The notes under the pieces were generated by a model, which saw only the letters and a program-made list of their open reading frames with translations, did not search any database and was not told the DNA's origin. This document shows positions 25,195 to 34,058 of a stretch of DNA of 64,000 bases, in pieces. Made by a program: the position numbers and the translations under genes. Origin of the DNA: Oleispirillum sp965228165 (GTDB taxonomy: Bacteria; Pseudomonadota; Alphaproteobacteria; Rhodospirillales; Rhodospirillaceae); the NCBI GenBank assembly GCA_965228165.1, contig CBDDHB010000003.1:186001-250000 (forward strand), read 5' to 3'. Each line of letters opens with the position of its first letter. Position 1 is the first letter of the stretch.

Positions 25195-25698
25195 ATGTCC
25201 AAATCTGTCGCCGTCGATATCTCCAAGCCGCTGCCCATCGACATCGGCATTCCGGAAAAGGACCGCGAGAAAATCGCCAACGGCCTGAAGCGCCTTCTGG
25301 CCGACACCTATACCTTGTATCTCAAGACACACAATTTCCACTGGAACGTCACCGGGCCGATGTTCAACACCCTGCACCTGATGTTCGAGACCCACTACGA
25401 CGAACTGGCGCTGGCGGTCGATCTGATCGCCGAACGCATCCGGGCGCTCGGCGTGTTCGCGCCAGGCAGCTTCAGCCAGTTCAAGGAACTGGCGACGGTG
25501 AAGGAGGAAACCGGCAATCCCTCGGCGGTGGAGATGATCTCCCAGTTGGCGAAGGACAACGAAACCCTGTCCAAGGTGGCGCGCGAAATCCTGCCGTTGT
25601 CGGGCAAGGCCGACGACGAGCCGACCAACGACCTTCTCACCCAGCGGATGCAGATTCACGAAAAGAACGCCTGGATGCTGCGCAGCCTTCTCGGCTGA
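25195..25698 (+). CDS. dps: Dps family DNA-binding/ferritin-like protein
   Basis: A 167-residue Dps protein that stores iron using peroxide and can shield DNA. The ferroxidase site spans subunits: His49 in THNFHWNVTG and Asp76/Glu80 in LAVDLIAERIRALG, with ETHYDELA between. The four-helix bundle length fits a dodecamer subunit. The N-terminal tail is short with two Lys. Divergence from an OxyR-like gene suggests peroxide induction. A bidirectional terminator separates it from the convergent CoA-transferase. Confidence 0.94.
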   Translation: MSKSVAVDISKPLPIDIGIPEKDREKIANGLKRLLADTYTLYLKTHNFHWNVTGPMFNTLHLMFETHYDELALAVDLIAERIRALGVFAPGSFSQFKELATVKEETGNPSAVEMISQLAKDNETLSKVAREILPLSGKADDEPTNDLLTQRMQIHEKNAWMLRSLLG

Positions 25699-25720
25699 TC
25701 GGCACAAAACCCCGGCCAAG

Positions 25721-25756
25721 AAAAAGAGCGGCAGTCGAAACTGCCACTCTTCTTCA
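25721..25756. terminator. Bidirectional terminator between dps and the CoA-transferase gene
   Basis: AAGAGCGGCAGT pairs with ACTGCCACTCTT around a CGAA tetraloop, with one mismatch. A-rich sequence lies on the left and a T-rich TTCTTC tail on the right, so it can serve both convergent genes. Confidence 0.7.
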
Positions 25757-25777
25757 TTGGGAAGGATCGTTCCGCGA

Positions 25778-27370
25778 TTATTCGCAGAGATCGACCTTGA
25801 TGTCCCAGTTCTTGACCTTCATGGTGCCGTTCTGGGCCAGGTTCAACTGCATCTTGAGGGCGCGATCCCACAGCTGCGGCTCGTGACCGACACCCTTGGC
25901 GAGGCATTCCTTCTTCGCCATGTCGTAGTATTCCTGGATGATCGGCTTGTATTCCGGATGCACGCACTTGTCGATGATGCACTGGGCGCGTTCCCGCGGA
26001 GCCAGACCGCGCAGATCCGCCAGGCCCTGCTCGGTGACCAGGATGTCCAGATCGTGCTCGGTGTGGTCGATGTGCTGGGCGTGCGGCACGATGCAGCTGA
26101 TGCCGTGCGGGTCGGTCTTCGACGGACGCACCGACGGGGAGTGCATGATCTTCAGGAAGCCCGAGCGCAGGAAGTCGCCCGAACCGCCGATGCCGTTGAC
26201 CATGCGGGTGCCGTTGATCAGGGTGGAGTTGGCATGGCCGTAGATGTCGAACTCGACCGAGGTGTTCATCGCGATCACGCCCAGACGACGGCTGACTTCC
26301 GGGTTGTTGGAAATCGCCAGCGGACGCATGACGATCTTCGGCGCATAGAAGTCGCGCTTGTCCAGGAAGCGTGCGAAGCCGGTCTCGGACAGGGACAGCG
26401 AGCACGCGGAAGCGGTGTCCAGACGGCCGGAATCGAACAGATCCAGCATGCCGTCCTGCAACACTTCGGTGTACACGCTCAGGTTATAGAACGGCCCGCT
26501 GGACAGTCCGCCGACGACGGCGTTGGCGATGGAACCCACGCCCGACTGCAACGGCAGCAGGTTCTTCGGCAGACGACCGGCCTTCACCTCGGCGCCGAAG
26601 AATTCCAGCAGATGGTTGGCGATGGCCACCGAGCTTTCCTCGGCATCGGCCAACGCGCGGCCCCGATCCGGATACGGGGATTCGACGATGGCGACGATCT
26701 TGTTCGGGTCGCACGGCACGAACGGGGTGCCGACGCGGGTATCGGCGGCGGTGATGCCGATGATTTCGCGGTGCGGCGGCGCCTGCTGCACGATGATGTC
26801 GTGCATGCCCTCGAAGGACGGCATGGCGGTGTTGACTTCGAGAATGACCTTGTCGCAGACCTTCAGGATTTCCGGAACGATGCCGCAGGACGCGGTCAGG
26901 ATCAGGCCGCAGTTCTCGGTGATCGCGGAGACTTCGATGATCGCGATGTCGAGCTTACCGGAGGGGGTGTCCTTGGTATAGAATCCATAGGCCATGTCCT
27001 GGGCGAACAGCGACAGATGCTTGTCGCCCATGCGGATGCTGCCGTCATTGATGCCCTTGGCGATGTCCTTGCCGGTCTGGTACGGCCAGCGACGGTCGAG
27101 CATGTGGTTCCGCGCCCAACGGTTCTCGATATCGGCAGTGGAGGAAGCGCCGACGAACAGGCTGAAGCGCAGCTTGCCCTGAAGGTTGTTCTTCTCGACA
27201 TAGTCGGCGAGAGCGGTCGGCGCCGCCTTCGGACAGCCGGCAGGGGTAAACCCGGAGAAGCCCACGTGCATCCCGTCCTTGAACAGCGGGATGGTGTCTT
27301 CGATCGGGACGACCTTGTTCATCAGGGATTTACAGTGGATGCGGTCATCCAGCGTTCCATACTTACCCAT
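25778..27370 (-). CDS. Acetyl-CoA hydrolase/succinyl-CoA:acetate CoA-transferase family protein
   Basis: A 530-residue class I CoA-transferase of the Ach1/Cat1/AarC group. Typical parts are MHVGFSGFTPAGCPK near residue 34, SLFVGASSTADIENRWA, and a Glu in VYTEVLQDGMLDL (near 300) that matches the covalent-catalysis Glu of AarC-type enzymes. GHANSTLINGTRMVNGIGGSGDFLR near 405 and a TEQGLADLRGL signature near 460 follow. It moves CoA between succinate and acetate or hydrolyses acetyl-CoA. The downstream terminator is shared with dps. The 300 bases upstream contain no gene. The reaction cannot be told from sequence alone. Confidence 0.9.
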   Translation of the reverse strand: MGKYGTLDDRIHCKSLMNKVVPIEDTIPLFKDGMHVGFSGFTPAGCPKAAPTALADYVEKNNLQGKLRFSLFVGASSTADIENRWARNHMLDRRWPYQTGKDIAKGINDGSIRMGDKHLSLFAQDMAYGFYTKDTPSGKLDIAIIEVSAITENCGLILTASCGIVPEILKVCDKVILEVNTAMPSFEGMHDIIVQQAPPHREIIGITAADTRVGTPFVPCDPNKIVAIVESPYPDRGRALADAEESSVAIANHLLEFFGAEVKAGRLPKNLLPLQSGVGSIANAVVGGLSSGPFYNLSVYTEVLQDGMLDLFDSGRLDTASACSLSLSETGFARFLDKRDFYAPKIVMRPLAISNNPEVSRRLGVIAMNTSVEFDIYGHANSTLINGTRMVNGIGGSGDFLRSGFLKIMHSPSVRPSKTDPHGISCIVPHAQHIDHTEHDLDILVTEQGLADLRGLAPRERAQCIIDKCVHPEYKPIIQEYYDMAKKECLAKGVGHEPQLWDRALKMQLNLAQNGTMKVKNWDIKVDLCE

Positions 27371-27669
27371 TATTGCAGTCTCCTGTTAGATGTTTGCTCG
27401 TTTTCGAACAACCAATTCTCCAACCCCGCGACAACCCCCGTCGCGAGACGGATGCAGAATGGCGACATCCACCCTCCGCCGACCCGGTTCCCCGGCTCAA
27501 CATGGTCGTCCACGCATAATCGTGTCCGGCGTTCCCCTTATGCGACCACAAGGTCTTCGCCCCCCACTCCGATTATTCCTGACCGCCCCTCGTGCGCACG
27601 GCTTTCGCTCACGGCGAAGCGGACCCCCCGATACCGACAAGCGGAGCGCGAAGCCTGCCGCGATACGAC
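27371..27669. other. Non-coding gap upstream of the CoA-transferase gene
   Basis: A 299-bp gap between the CoA-transferase start and tRNA-Glu. It should contain the transferase promoter on the minus strand and the tRNA-Glu 3' flank. No conserved RNA, repeat or convincing promoter was recognised. Confidence 0.4.
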
Positions 27670-27745
27670 TGGCGACCCCAACGGGATTCGAACCCGTGTT
27701 ACCGGCGTGAAAGGCCGATGTCCTAGGCCTCTAGACGATGGGGTC
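27670..27745 (-). tRNA. tRNA-Glu (TTC)
   Basis: A 76-base tRNA with encoded CCA. The acceptor is GACCCCA paired with UGGGGUC. The anticodon arm reads CGGCCT-TTC-ACGCCG, giving anticodon TTC. D-loop, T-loop (GGTTCGAATCC) and the short variable region are standard. Confidence 0.96.
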
Positions 27746-27900
27746 GATCGCCCGCTTTCTTAGCCGAAAAACCCCTCTTCGTTCAATCCTTTTCGGCGGA
27801 TTCCGGACCGAATCGGCGGGAATGGAGCGGCCCTCTTGCGGGGGAAGAGGAAAGTATCCTATCCTTTGTCGCAAGATTTCCCCGCGAAGGAAGACAGACG

Positions 27901-28461
27901 ATGACGCACGCCCCGCTTTCGGTGGTCAAGGTCGTGCCGCCGGTCGAGGCCACGGTCCGCGATTCCACCCCGGACGACCTGCCGGAAATTCACCGCATCT
28001 ACGCCTTCAGCGTGACCAACGGCACCGGATCGTTCGAGGAGGTCCCTCCCACGCCGGAGGAAATGGCAGCCCGCCGCCAGGGCATCCTGGACAAAGGGCT
28101 CCCCTTCCTGGTGGCGGAGCATCGGGGCAAGGTCGTCGGCTATGCCTATGCCGGGGCCTTCCGCCCGCGCTCGGCCTATCGCTACACCCTCGAGGATTCG
28201 GTCTACGTCGCGCCCGAGGTCCGGGGAATGAGCATCGGGCGCACCCTGCTTGCCGCGCTGATCGAGCGCTGCGCCGCGCTGGGCTACCGCCAGATGGTCG
28301 CGGTGATCGGCGATTCCGAGAACCACGCCAGCATCCGCGCCCACGCCGCCTGCGGCTTCGCGCACATCGGCACCCTGTCCCACATCGGGCTGAAATTCGG
28401 GCGCTGGCTGGATTCGGTCTACATGCAGCGGCCCTTGGGCGGCGATCAGTCCCCGGACTGA
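27901..28461 (+). CDS. GNAT N-acetyltransferase, phosphinothricin-acetyltransferase type
   Basis: A 186-residue GNAT enzyme of the Pat/Bar group. Characteristic parts are LPEIHRIYAFSV near 25, GTGSFEEVPPT near 41, YAYAGAFRPRSAYRYTLEDSVYVAPE near 80-105, the CoA loop RGMSIGRTLLAALIERC and the family's NHASIRAHAACGFAHIGTL near 140-158. Such enzymes acetylate phosphinothricin, methionine sulfoximine or similar amino acids. The native substrate is unknown. It converges with recJ with a 16-bp overlap. Confidence 0.9.
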   Translation: MTHAPLSVVKVVPPVEATVRDSTPDDLPEIHRIYAFSVTNGTGSFEEVPPTPEEMAARRQGILDKGLPFLVAEHRGKVVGYAYAGAFRPRSAYRYTLEDSVYVAPEVRGMSIGRTLLAALIERCAALGYRQMVAVIGDSENHASIRAHAACGFAHIGTLSHIGLKFGRWLDSVYMQRPLGGDQSPD

Positions 28462-30275
28462 TCCGCCCAGGCCAAGTCCTCGACCACGAACTGCACGTCG
28501 TTGCGCCCGTTCCAGGTGTCGGCGCGCAACACCCCCAGCAGATGCACCAGACGGTCGCGATGCCCCAGAAGGGCGCGCCCCAGGTCGTCGTCGGCGACAC
28601 GGAAGGCGATCACCTTCAGGCGCCCCCCCGCCTTGCCATAGGCATGCGCCCGCACATGCCCGGCGCCGACCGTCTCGGCGCGTCCCAGGCGCACCCCGGG
28701 CACCGCGAAACGCGGCTCGTCGTTGCCCGCGCCAAAAGGCTCCATGCGCGACAGGACCGAAACCAGCCCGGGCGTCGCACCGCCGATATCGATCGCGCCA
28801 TCCACCAGAACCGGCGTCACCACCGCCATCCCCGCCTGCTGGGCGCGCACGTGGTCGCTCAAGAAGGCGCAGAAGCGCGACAGATCCTTGCGCGCCACGG
28901 TGAACCCGGCGGCCATCGCGTGGCCGCCGCCGGACAGCAGAACCCCGGCCTCGCGCGCCGCCAGGATCGCCGCCCCCAGATTGACGCCGGGCACCGAACG
29001 CCCCGACCCCTTGCCGTGTTCCCCCAGGAAGGTGACGGCGCAGGCCGGAACGTTGAAACGCTCCTTCAACCGCGCCGCGACCAGACCGACGACGCCGGGA
29101 TGCCAGTCCTCCCCCCCCGCCACCACCACCGGACTGTCCGGGGGCATGGTGGTCGCCACCTGCGCGGCGGCTTCGTCCAGGGCGGCGGCCTCGATCTCGC
29201 GGCGGGCCGCGTTGTGGGCGTCCAGTTCCTCGGCCATGCCGCGCGCCAGCGCCGGATCGTCGCAGGCGAGCAGCCGCGCCCCCAGGTCGGACTTGCCGAC
29301 CCGCCCCCCGGCGTTGACCCTGGGCCCCATGACGAAACCGATGTGATAGGCCTCGAACGGCGGCTTGACCCCCGCCACCGCCGCCAGGGACGCCAGACCG
29401 ACGTTGCCGCCCGCCGCCAGAACCTTCAGCCCCTGGGCGACGAAGGCGCGGTTGATTCCGGTCAGCGGCACCACGTCGCAGACGGTGCCGAACGCCACCA
29501 GATCCAGCAGCGCCATCAGGTCGGGCTCGGGCCGCGCCGCGTCGAACAGCCCGGCCCGGCGCAGGGCGCGGTTGAGCGCCACCAGCAGCAGGAAGGTCAC
29601 CCCCACCGCCGCCAGGATCTCGGTGCCGCTGTCGTCGTCGCGGCGCTTCGGATCGATCACCGCCAGGGACCGGGGCAGCGTATCCTCCACCTGATGATGA
29701 TCGACGACGATGGTCTCCATTCCGGCCTCGTGGGCGGCGGCCAGAGCCTCGAAGGCGGTCACCCCGCAATCCACGGTCAGAAGCAGCTTCGCCCCCGTCG
29801 CGTAGAGGGCCAACAAAGCGGCGGCGTTGGGGCCGTAGCCCTCGGCGAGGCGGTCGGGGATGTGAACCCGCACGTCCATCCCCAGGCCGCGAAAATACCG
29901 GGTCAGCAGCGCCGACGAGGTGGCGCCGTCAACGTCGTAGTCGCCGAACACCGCGATCGGCTCCCGCGCCCGCACCGCCTCGACCAGACGCGCCACGGCG
30001 CGGTCCATGTCGGCAAGACGCGACGGATCGGGCAGCAAGGCGCGCAGGGTGGGGTTGAGGTAGGCCTCCGCCGCATCGGCGGAAATCCCCCGCGCCGCCA
30101 TCGCGCGGGCCACCACCTCGGGCAGGTCGAAGCGGCGGACCAGGCACGACACCAGATCGGGATCGGCCTCGCTCAACCGCCACAGGCGCCCGCGCACCGA
30201 CCGCCGCACCCCCAGAAAGGCCGCGTCGTCGGCGGAGGGGGCGATGGTCGCGCAATCGTCGGGCACCGGCGGCAT
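28446..30275 (-). CDS. recJ: Single-stranded-DNA-specific exonuclease RecJ
   Basis: A 609-residue 5'-3' ssDNA exonuclease of recombination and mismatch repair. The DHH-family motifs are seen: DYDVDG (112-117), LLTVDCGVTAFE, the DHH motif in VVDHHQVED, FGTVCDVVPLTG and GFVMGPRVNAGGR. DHHA1 follows with LSGGGHAMAAGF near 467, then the OB region. The length is standard. It is the last gene of the alaC-hom-glpX-recJ run, ten bases after glpX. The frame is intact. Confidence 0.95.
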   Translation of the reverse strand: MPPVPDDCATIAPSADDAAFLGVRRSVRGRLWRLSEADPDLVSCLVRRFDLPEVVARAMAARGISADAAEAYLNPTLRALLPDPSRLADMDRAVARLVEAVRAREPIAVFGDYDVDGATSSALLTRYFRGLGMDVRVHIPDRLAEGYGPNAAALLALYATGAKLLLTVDCGVTAFEALAAAHEAGMETIVVDHHQVEDTLPRSLAVIDPKRRDDDSGTEILAAVGVTFLLLVALNRALRRAGLFDAARPEPDLMALLDLVAFGTVCDVVPLTGINRAFVAQGLKVLAAGGNVGLASLAAVAGVKPPFEAYHIGFVMGPRVNAGGRVGKSDLGARLLACDDPALARGMAEELDAHNAARREIEAAALDEAAAQVATTMPPDSPVVVAGGEDWHPGVVGLVAARLKERFNVPACAVTFLGEHGKGSGRSVPGVNLGAAILAAREAGVLLSGGGHAMAAGFTVARKDLSRFCAFLSDHVRAQQAGMAVVTPVLVDGAIDIGGATPGLVSVLSRMEPFGAGNDEPRFAVPGVRLGRAETVGAGHVRAHAYGKAGGRLKVIAFRVADDDLGRALLGHRDRLVHLLGVLRADTWNGRNDVQFVVEDLAWADQSGD

Positions 30276-30284
30276 CCTGGTTTT

Positions 30285-31307
30285 TCAGCGTGGCGGGTCG
30301 CCCGCGGCGCGGCGCGGGTCGTGGAAAGCGGTGATGTAGCGCACCGTGCCCGACTTCGAGCGCATCACCACCGAGTGGGTGACCACGTCGCGTCCGACGC
30401 GGCGCACCCCCTGCAACAACGCGCCGTGGGTAACGCCGGTGGCGGCGAACATCACCTCGCCGGGGGCCATGTCGGCGATGCGGTACTTGCGATCGAAATC
30501 GGTGATTCCCAGGCGCATCGCGGCGGAGCGCGCCGCATCGTCGCGCAGGCGCAGACGGCCCTGCATCTGGCCGCCGGAACACTTCAGCGCCGCCGCCGCA
30601 AGCGCGCCCTCCGCCGCGCCGCCGGAGCCGAGATAGATGTCCGGCCCCACCCCCAGGCCGCCCTGCGCGGTGGCGATGGCGGCGGAAACGTCGCCGTCGG
30701 GAATCAGCATCACCCGCGCGCCGCAGGACCGCACCTCCCCGATCAGGCCTTCGTGGCGGGGGCGGTCGAGGATGCAGACCAGAAGTTCGCGCACCGAGAC
30801 CCCCTTGGCCTTGGCCAGGGACGCCAGATTGTCGCCGGGGGAGGCGTCCAGATCGACCACGCCGTCCGGCAGATCCGGCCCCACCGCGATCTTGTCCATG
30901 TAGACCCGGGGCGGATTGAGGAAACCGCCCTGCTCGGCGATCGCGATCACCGACAGGGCGTTCTGGCCGCCGCGCGCGACGATGGTCGCGCCCTCCAGGG
31001 CGTCCGCCGCGATATCGACGCGCCGCCCGCCGCCCACGCCCACTTTCTGCCCGGAGAAAAGCAGCGGCGTTTCACCTTCCGCCCCCTCGCCGACCGTCAC
31101 CACGCCATCGACGTCGATGCACGACAGGGTGCGGTACATCGCCTGGATCGCCGCCTCGTCGGCGGCCTGTTCGTCGCCGTGGCCCATCAGCCGGGCGGAG
31201 GCCATCGCCGCCGCCTCGGTGGCGCGCACCGCGTCGAGCGCCAGATTGCGATCCATGCGGGCATCGACTTCCTGACACTCGTTCGACGCCATCGGATGGT
31301 CGGACAT
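30285..31307 (-). CDS. glpX: GlpX-type class II fructose-1,6-bisphosphatase, divergent active-site residues
   Basis: A 340-residue GlpX homologue of the gluconeogenic and CO2-fixing enzyme family. The metal-ligand regions are kept: GHGDEQAADEAA, VGEGAEGETP, DALEGATIVARGG and GSGGAAEGALAA. Compared with E. coli GlpX (from memory), Lys29 in GDKNTAD is Glu here, and Asp61 in GEGEIDEAP is Gly, both reported as important for catalysis. EGT is EGA. The rest (FLNPPRVYMDKIAVGP, DRPRHEGLI, IPDGDV) is well conserved. It sits between hom and recJ. It may be a relative with altered activity; the assignment to the family is secure, the activity less so. Confidence 0.85.
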   Translation of the reverse strand: MSDHPMASNECQEVDARMDRNLALDAVRATEAAAMASARLMGHGDEQAADEAAIQAMYRTLSCIDVDGVVTVGEGAEGETPLLFSGQKVGVGGGRRVDIAADALEGATIVARGGQNALSVIAIAEQGGFLNPPRVYMDKIAVGPDLPDGVVDLDASPGDNLASLAKAKGVSVRELLVCILDRPRHEGLIGEVRSCGARVMLIPDGDVSAAIATAQGGLGVGPDIYLGSGGAAEGALAAAALKCSGGQMQGRLRLRDDAARSAAMRLGITDFDRKYRIADMAPGEVMFAATGVTHGALLQGVRRVGRDVVTHSVVMRSKSGTVRYITAFHDPRRAAGDPPR

Positions 31308-31323
31308 GGGGGCTCCCTCCGTT

Positions 31324-32655
31324 CTACACCGCCTCGATACGAATGGCGCGCGGCGTATCGAGCACGCCGTTGACCGTCTTCATCCGCTCCAGGGCGCGCA
31401 TGAACGCGCCCTCGGTGGTTTCGTGAATGGTCAGCACCACCGCCACCGGCCCGTCGGGGTGGCGACCGTGTTGCAGCACCGATTCCATCGAGACGTTTTC
31501 CTCGCCCAACGCGGTGGCGATGGCGGCGAAGACGCCCGGCTTGTCCACCACCATCAGTCGAACATAGTACGATCCGAAGTGATCCGACATCGGCGCCGGC
31601 TTGAACGGCTGCTGCGCGACGGTCGGCACGCCGAAGGGCGGCGTTCCGGCGCGCCCGGCGGCAATGTCGATCAGATCGGCGATCACCGCCGAGGCGGTCG
31701 GCCCCTCGCCCGCGCCGCGCCCGCGGAAGGCCACCTGGCCGACCGCGTCGCCTTCGACGATCACCGCGTTAAAGACGCCCTCGACCGAAGCGATCGGCGA
31801 CCCCTTGGGCACCATGCAGGGATGCACCCGCTGCTCGATCCCCGCCTCGGTGCGGCGCGCGATGCCCAACAGCTTGATGCGATAGCCGAGTTCGTCGGCA
31901 TAGGCGATGTCCTGGGCGGAGACGTGGCGGATGCCCTCGACGTGCACATGGGCGAAATCGACCGCCGTGCCGAAGGCGAGGCTGGTCAGGATCGCCAGCT
32001 TGTGCGCCGCGTCGATCCCGTCGATGTCGAAGGAGGGATCGGCCTCGGCATAGCCCAGGGCCTGGGCGTCGGCCAACACGTCGGCGAAGTCCCGTCCGGT
32101 TTCGCGCATCGTCGTCAGGATGTAGTTGCAGGTGCCGTTGAGGATGCCGACCACCCGCTCGATGCGATTGGCGGCCAGACCCTCGCGCAGCCCCTTGACG
32201 ATCGGAACGCCGCCCGACACCGCCGCCTCGAAGGCCAGGGGAGCATCGTGGGATTCGGCGCGACGCGCCAGATCGGCGCCATGATGGGCCAGAAGCGCCT
32301 TGTTGGCGGTGACCACGGCGCGACGGGCGTCGAGGGCCGCCTCCACCGTCGCCTTGGCGGGGCCGTTGGCGCCGCCGATCAGTTCCACCACCGCGTCGGC
32401 GTCGGCGGCGCGCGCCATTTCCACCGGATCGTCGTACCAGGCGACGCCGTCCAGCGCCACCCCCCGATCCTTGCCGCGATTGCGAGCCGAAACCGCGGTG
32501 ACGACGATTTCCCGCCCCGCCCGCGCGGCGATCTCGGCGGCGTTGTCCCGCAGCACCTTCAGCACCCCAGCGCCGACCGTGCCCAGACCGGCCACCGCAA
32601 CCTTCAGCGGCGGCTTCTTCGACGGCGCGCCGCCGGGTTTCTTGGGTTCGCTCAC
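31324..32655 (-). CDS. hom: Homoserine dehydrogenase
   Basis: A 443-residue enzyme reducing aspartate semialdehyde to homoserine for threonine and methionine. The Rossmann motif is VAVAGLGTVGAGVLKVL near 20-36, the catalytic region is VVTANKALLA with AFEAAVSGGVPIVKGL, and GILNGTCNYILT and AEADPSFDIDGIDAAHKL follow. A C-terminal ACT domain (YVRLMVVDKPGVFAAIATAL) provides threonine feedback. It begins at a GTG overlapping the aminotransferase stop and precedes glpX, so the genes are co-transcribed. Confidence 0.95.
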   Translation of the reverse strand: MSEPKKPGGAPSKKPPLKVAVAGLGTVGAGVLKVLRDNAAEIAARAGREIVVTAVSARNRGKDRGVALDGVAWYDDPVEMARAADADAVVELIGGANGPAKATVEAALDARRAVVTANKALLAHHGADLARRAESHDAPLAFEAAVSGGVPIVKGLREGLAANRIERVVGILNGTCNYILTTMRETGRDFADVLADAQALGYAEADPSFDIDGIDAAHKLAILTSLAFGTAVDFAHVHVEGIRHVSAQDIAYADELGYRIKLLGIARRTEAGIEQRVHPCMVPKGSPIASVEGVFNAVIVEGDAVGQVAFRGRGAGEGPTASAVIADLIDIAAGRAGTPPFGVPTVAQQPFKPAPMSDHFGSYYVRLMVVDKPGVFAAIATALGEENVSMESVLQHGRHPDGPVAVVLTIHETTEGAFMRALERMKTVNGVLDTPRAIRIEAV

Positions 32656-33878
32656 GGTTTTTCCCCTGTGGTCTTGGTCTCGTGATCGGCCAGAATCTGG
32701 TCGGCGCGCGACAGAAACGATTTGATGCTGCGCAACGCCTGACGGGTGCGATGCTTGTTCTCGACCAAGGCGATGCGCACGTGTCCGTCGCCGTATTCGC
32801 CGAAGCCGAGCCCCGGCGCCACCGCGACCTCCGCCTCCCGCAGCAGCAGCTTGGAAAACTCCACCGAGCCGAGGTGGGCGAAGGCGGGCGGGATCGGAGC
32901 CCAGGCGAACATCGTCGCGGGCGGACTGGGAACCTCCCACCCGGCCTGGGCCAGACCCTCGATCAGCACGTCGCGGCGTTCGCGATAGAGGGTGCGCACC
33001 TCTTCGACGCAGTCCTGCGGCCCGTTCAGCGCGGCGGTGGCGGCCACCTGGATCGGCGTGAAGGCGCCGTAGTCGAGATAGGACTTGATCCGCGACAACG
33101 CCGAAACCAGGCGCGGGTTGCCCGCCGCGAAGCCGATGCGCCAACCCGGCATGCTGTAGGTCTTGGACATCGACGAGAATTCGATGGCGATGTCCTTGGC
33201 CCCCGGCACCTGAAGGATCGAGGGCGGCGGATTGCCGTCGAAATAGATCTCGGAATAGGCGATGTCGGACAGCACGTAGACCTCGTGCTTGCGGCAGAAG
33301 GCGACCACCTCGCGATAGAAATCCAGGCTCGCCACCCGCGCCGTCGGATTCGACGGATAGTTGAGGATCACCGCGATCGGCTTCGGGATGCTGTGGCGCA
33401 CCGCCCGGTCCATCGCCTCCAGGAAGGTCTCGTCGGGGGCCGCCGGCACATGACGGATCGCGCCGCCGGCGATGATGAAGCCGAAGGCGTGGATCGGATA
33501 GCTGGGGTTGGGCACCAGGATCACGTCGCCGGGAGAGGTCATCGCCATCGCCAGATTGGCCAGCCCCTCCTTCGACCCCAGGGTCACCACGACCTCCCGC
33601 TCCATGTCGAGATCGACGCCGAAGCGGCGTTCGTAGTAACCGGCCAGGGCCTTGCGCAGGCCCGGAATGCCGCGCGACGCGGAATAGCGGTGGGCGCGCG
33701 GATTGCGCGCCGACTCGCACAGCTTATCGACGATGTGGTCGGGGGTCGGCTGGTCCGGGTTGCCCATACCGAAGTCGATGATGTCGGCTCCGTTGGCCCG
33801 GGCGCGCGCCTTCATCGCATTGACTTCGGCGAAGACGTAGGGGGGCAATCGTTTGACGCGGTAAAAATCCTGTTCCAT
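32652..33878 (-). CDS. alaC: PLP-dependent aminotransferase, AlaC type
   Basis: A 408-residue fold-type I aminotransferase, probably glutamate-pyruvate aminotransferase. The cofactor Lys is in SMSKTYSMPGWRIGFA near 240, and NYPSNPTARVAS near 173 and DIAYSEIYFDG near 205 are typical. The N-terminus DFYRVKRLPPYVFAEVNAMK matches the AlaC/YfdZ group often found beside homoserine dehydrogenase in alphaproteobacteria. It is the first gene of the run ending in recJ. An LL-diaminopimelate aminotransferase role is the main alternative. Confidence 0.88.
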   Translation of the reverse strand: MEQDFYRVKRLPPYVFAEVNAMKARARANGADIIDFGMGNPDQPTPDHIVDKLCESARNPRAHRYSASRGIPGLRKALAGYYERRFGVDLDMEREVVVTLGSKEGLANLAMAMTSPGDVILVPNPSYPIHAFGFIIAGGAIRHVPAAPDETFLEAMDRAVRHSIPKPIAVILNYPSNPTARVASLDFYREVVAFCRKHEVYVLSDIAYSEIYFDGNPPPSILQVPGAKDIAIEFSSMSKTYSMPGWRIGFAAGNPRLVSALSRIKSYLDYGAFTPIQVAATAALNGPQDCVEEVRTLYRERRDVLIEGLAQAGWEVPSPPATMFAWAPIPPAFAHLGSVEFSKLLLREAEVAVAPGLGFGEYGDGHVRIALVENKHRTRQALRSIKSFLSRADQILADHETKTTGEKP

Positions 33879-33993
33879 ATCGGGCCGTTGACTTCGTTCT
33901 AGGGTTGTCGGGTTGGGTTTTCATTCACAGGAAACGCCCGGTTTTCCGGGTCGGGGGACGAATTGTAATCGCGCCCATGGCGACTTGGCGAAC

Positions 33994-34034
33994 GGAAAAA
34001 GGCCCGGCGATCGGGGCCGGGCCTTTTTCTTTGC
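33994..34034. terminator. Bidirectional Rho-independent terminator
   Basis: GGCCCGGC pairs with GCCGGGCC around a short loop, flanked by an A run on the left and a T run (TTTTTCTTT) on the right. It terminates the OmpA-type gene on the minus strand. Confidence 0.75.
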
Positions 34035-34058
34035 GTCGCCGACGCCAAGGACTCCCGA

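Noticed and set aside
27738..31373. A 1211-residue plus-strand frame over recJ and glpX
   Set aside because: High GC leaves few stops; recJ and glpX on the other strand show full conserved motifs, so this frame is an artefact.
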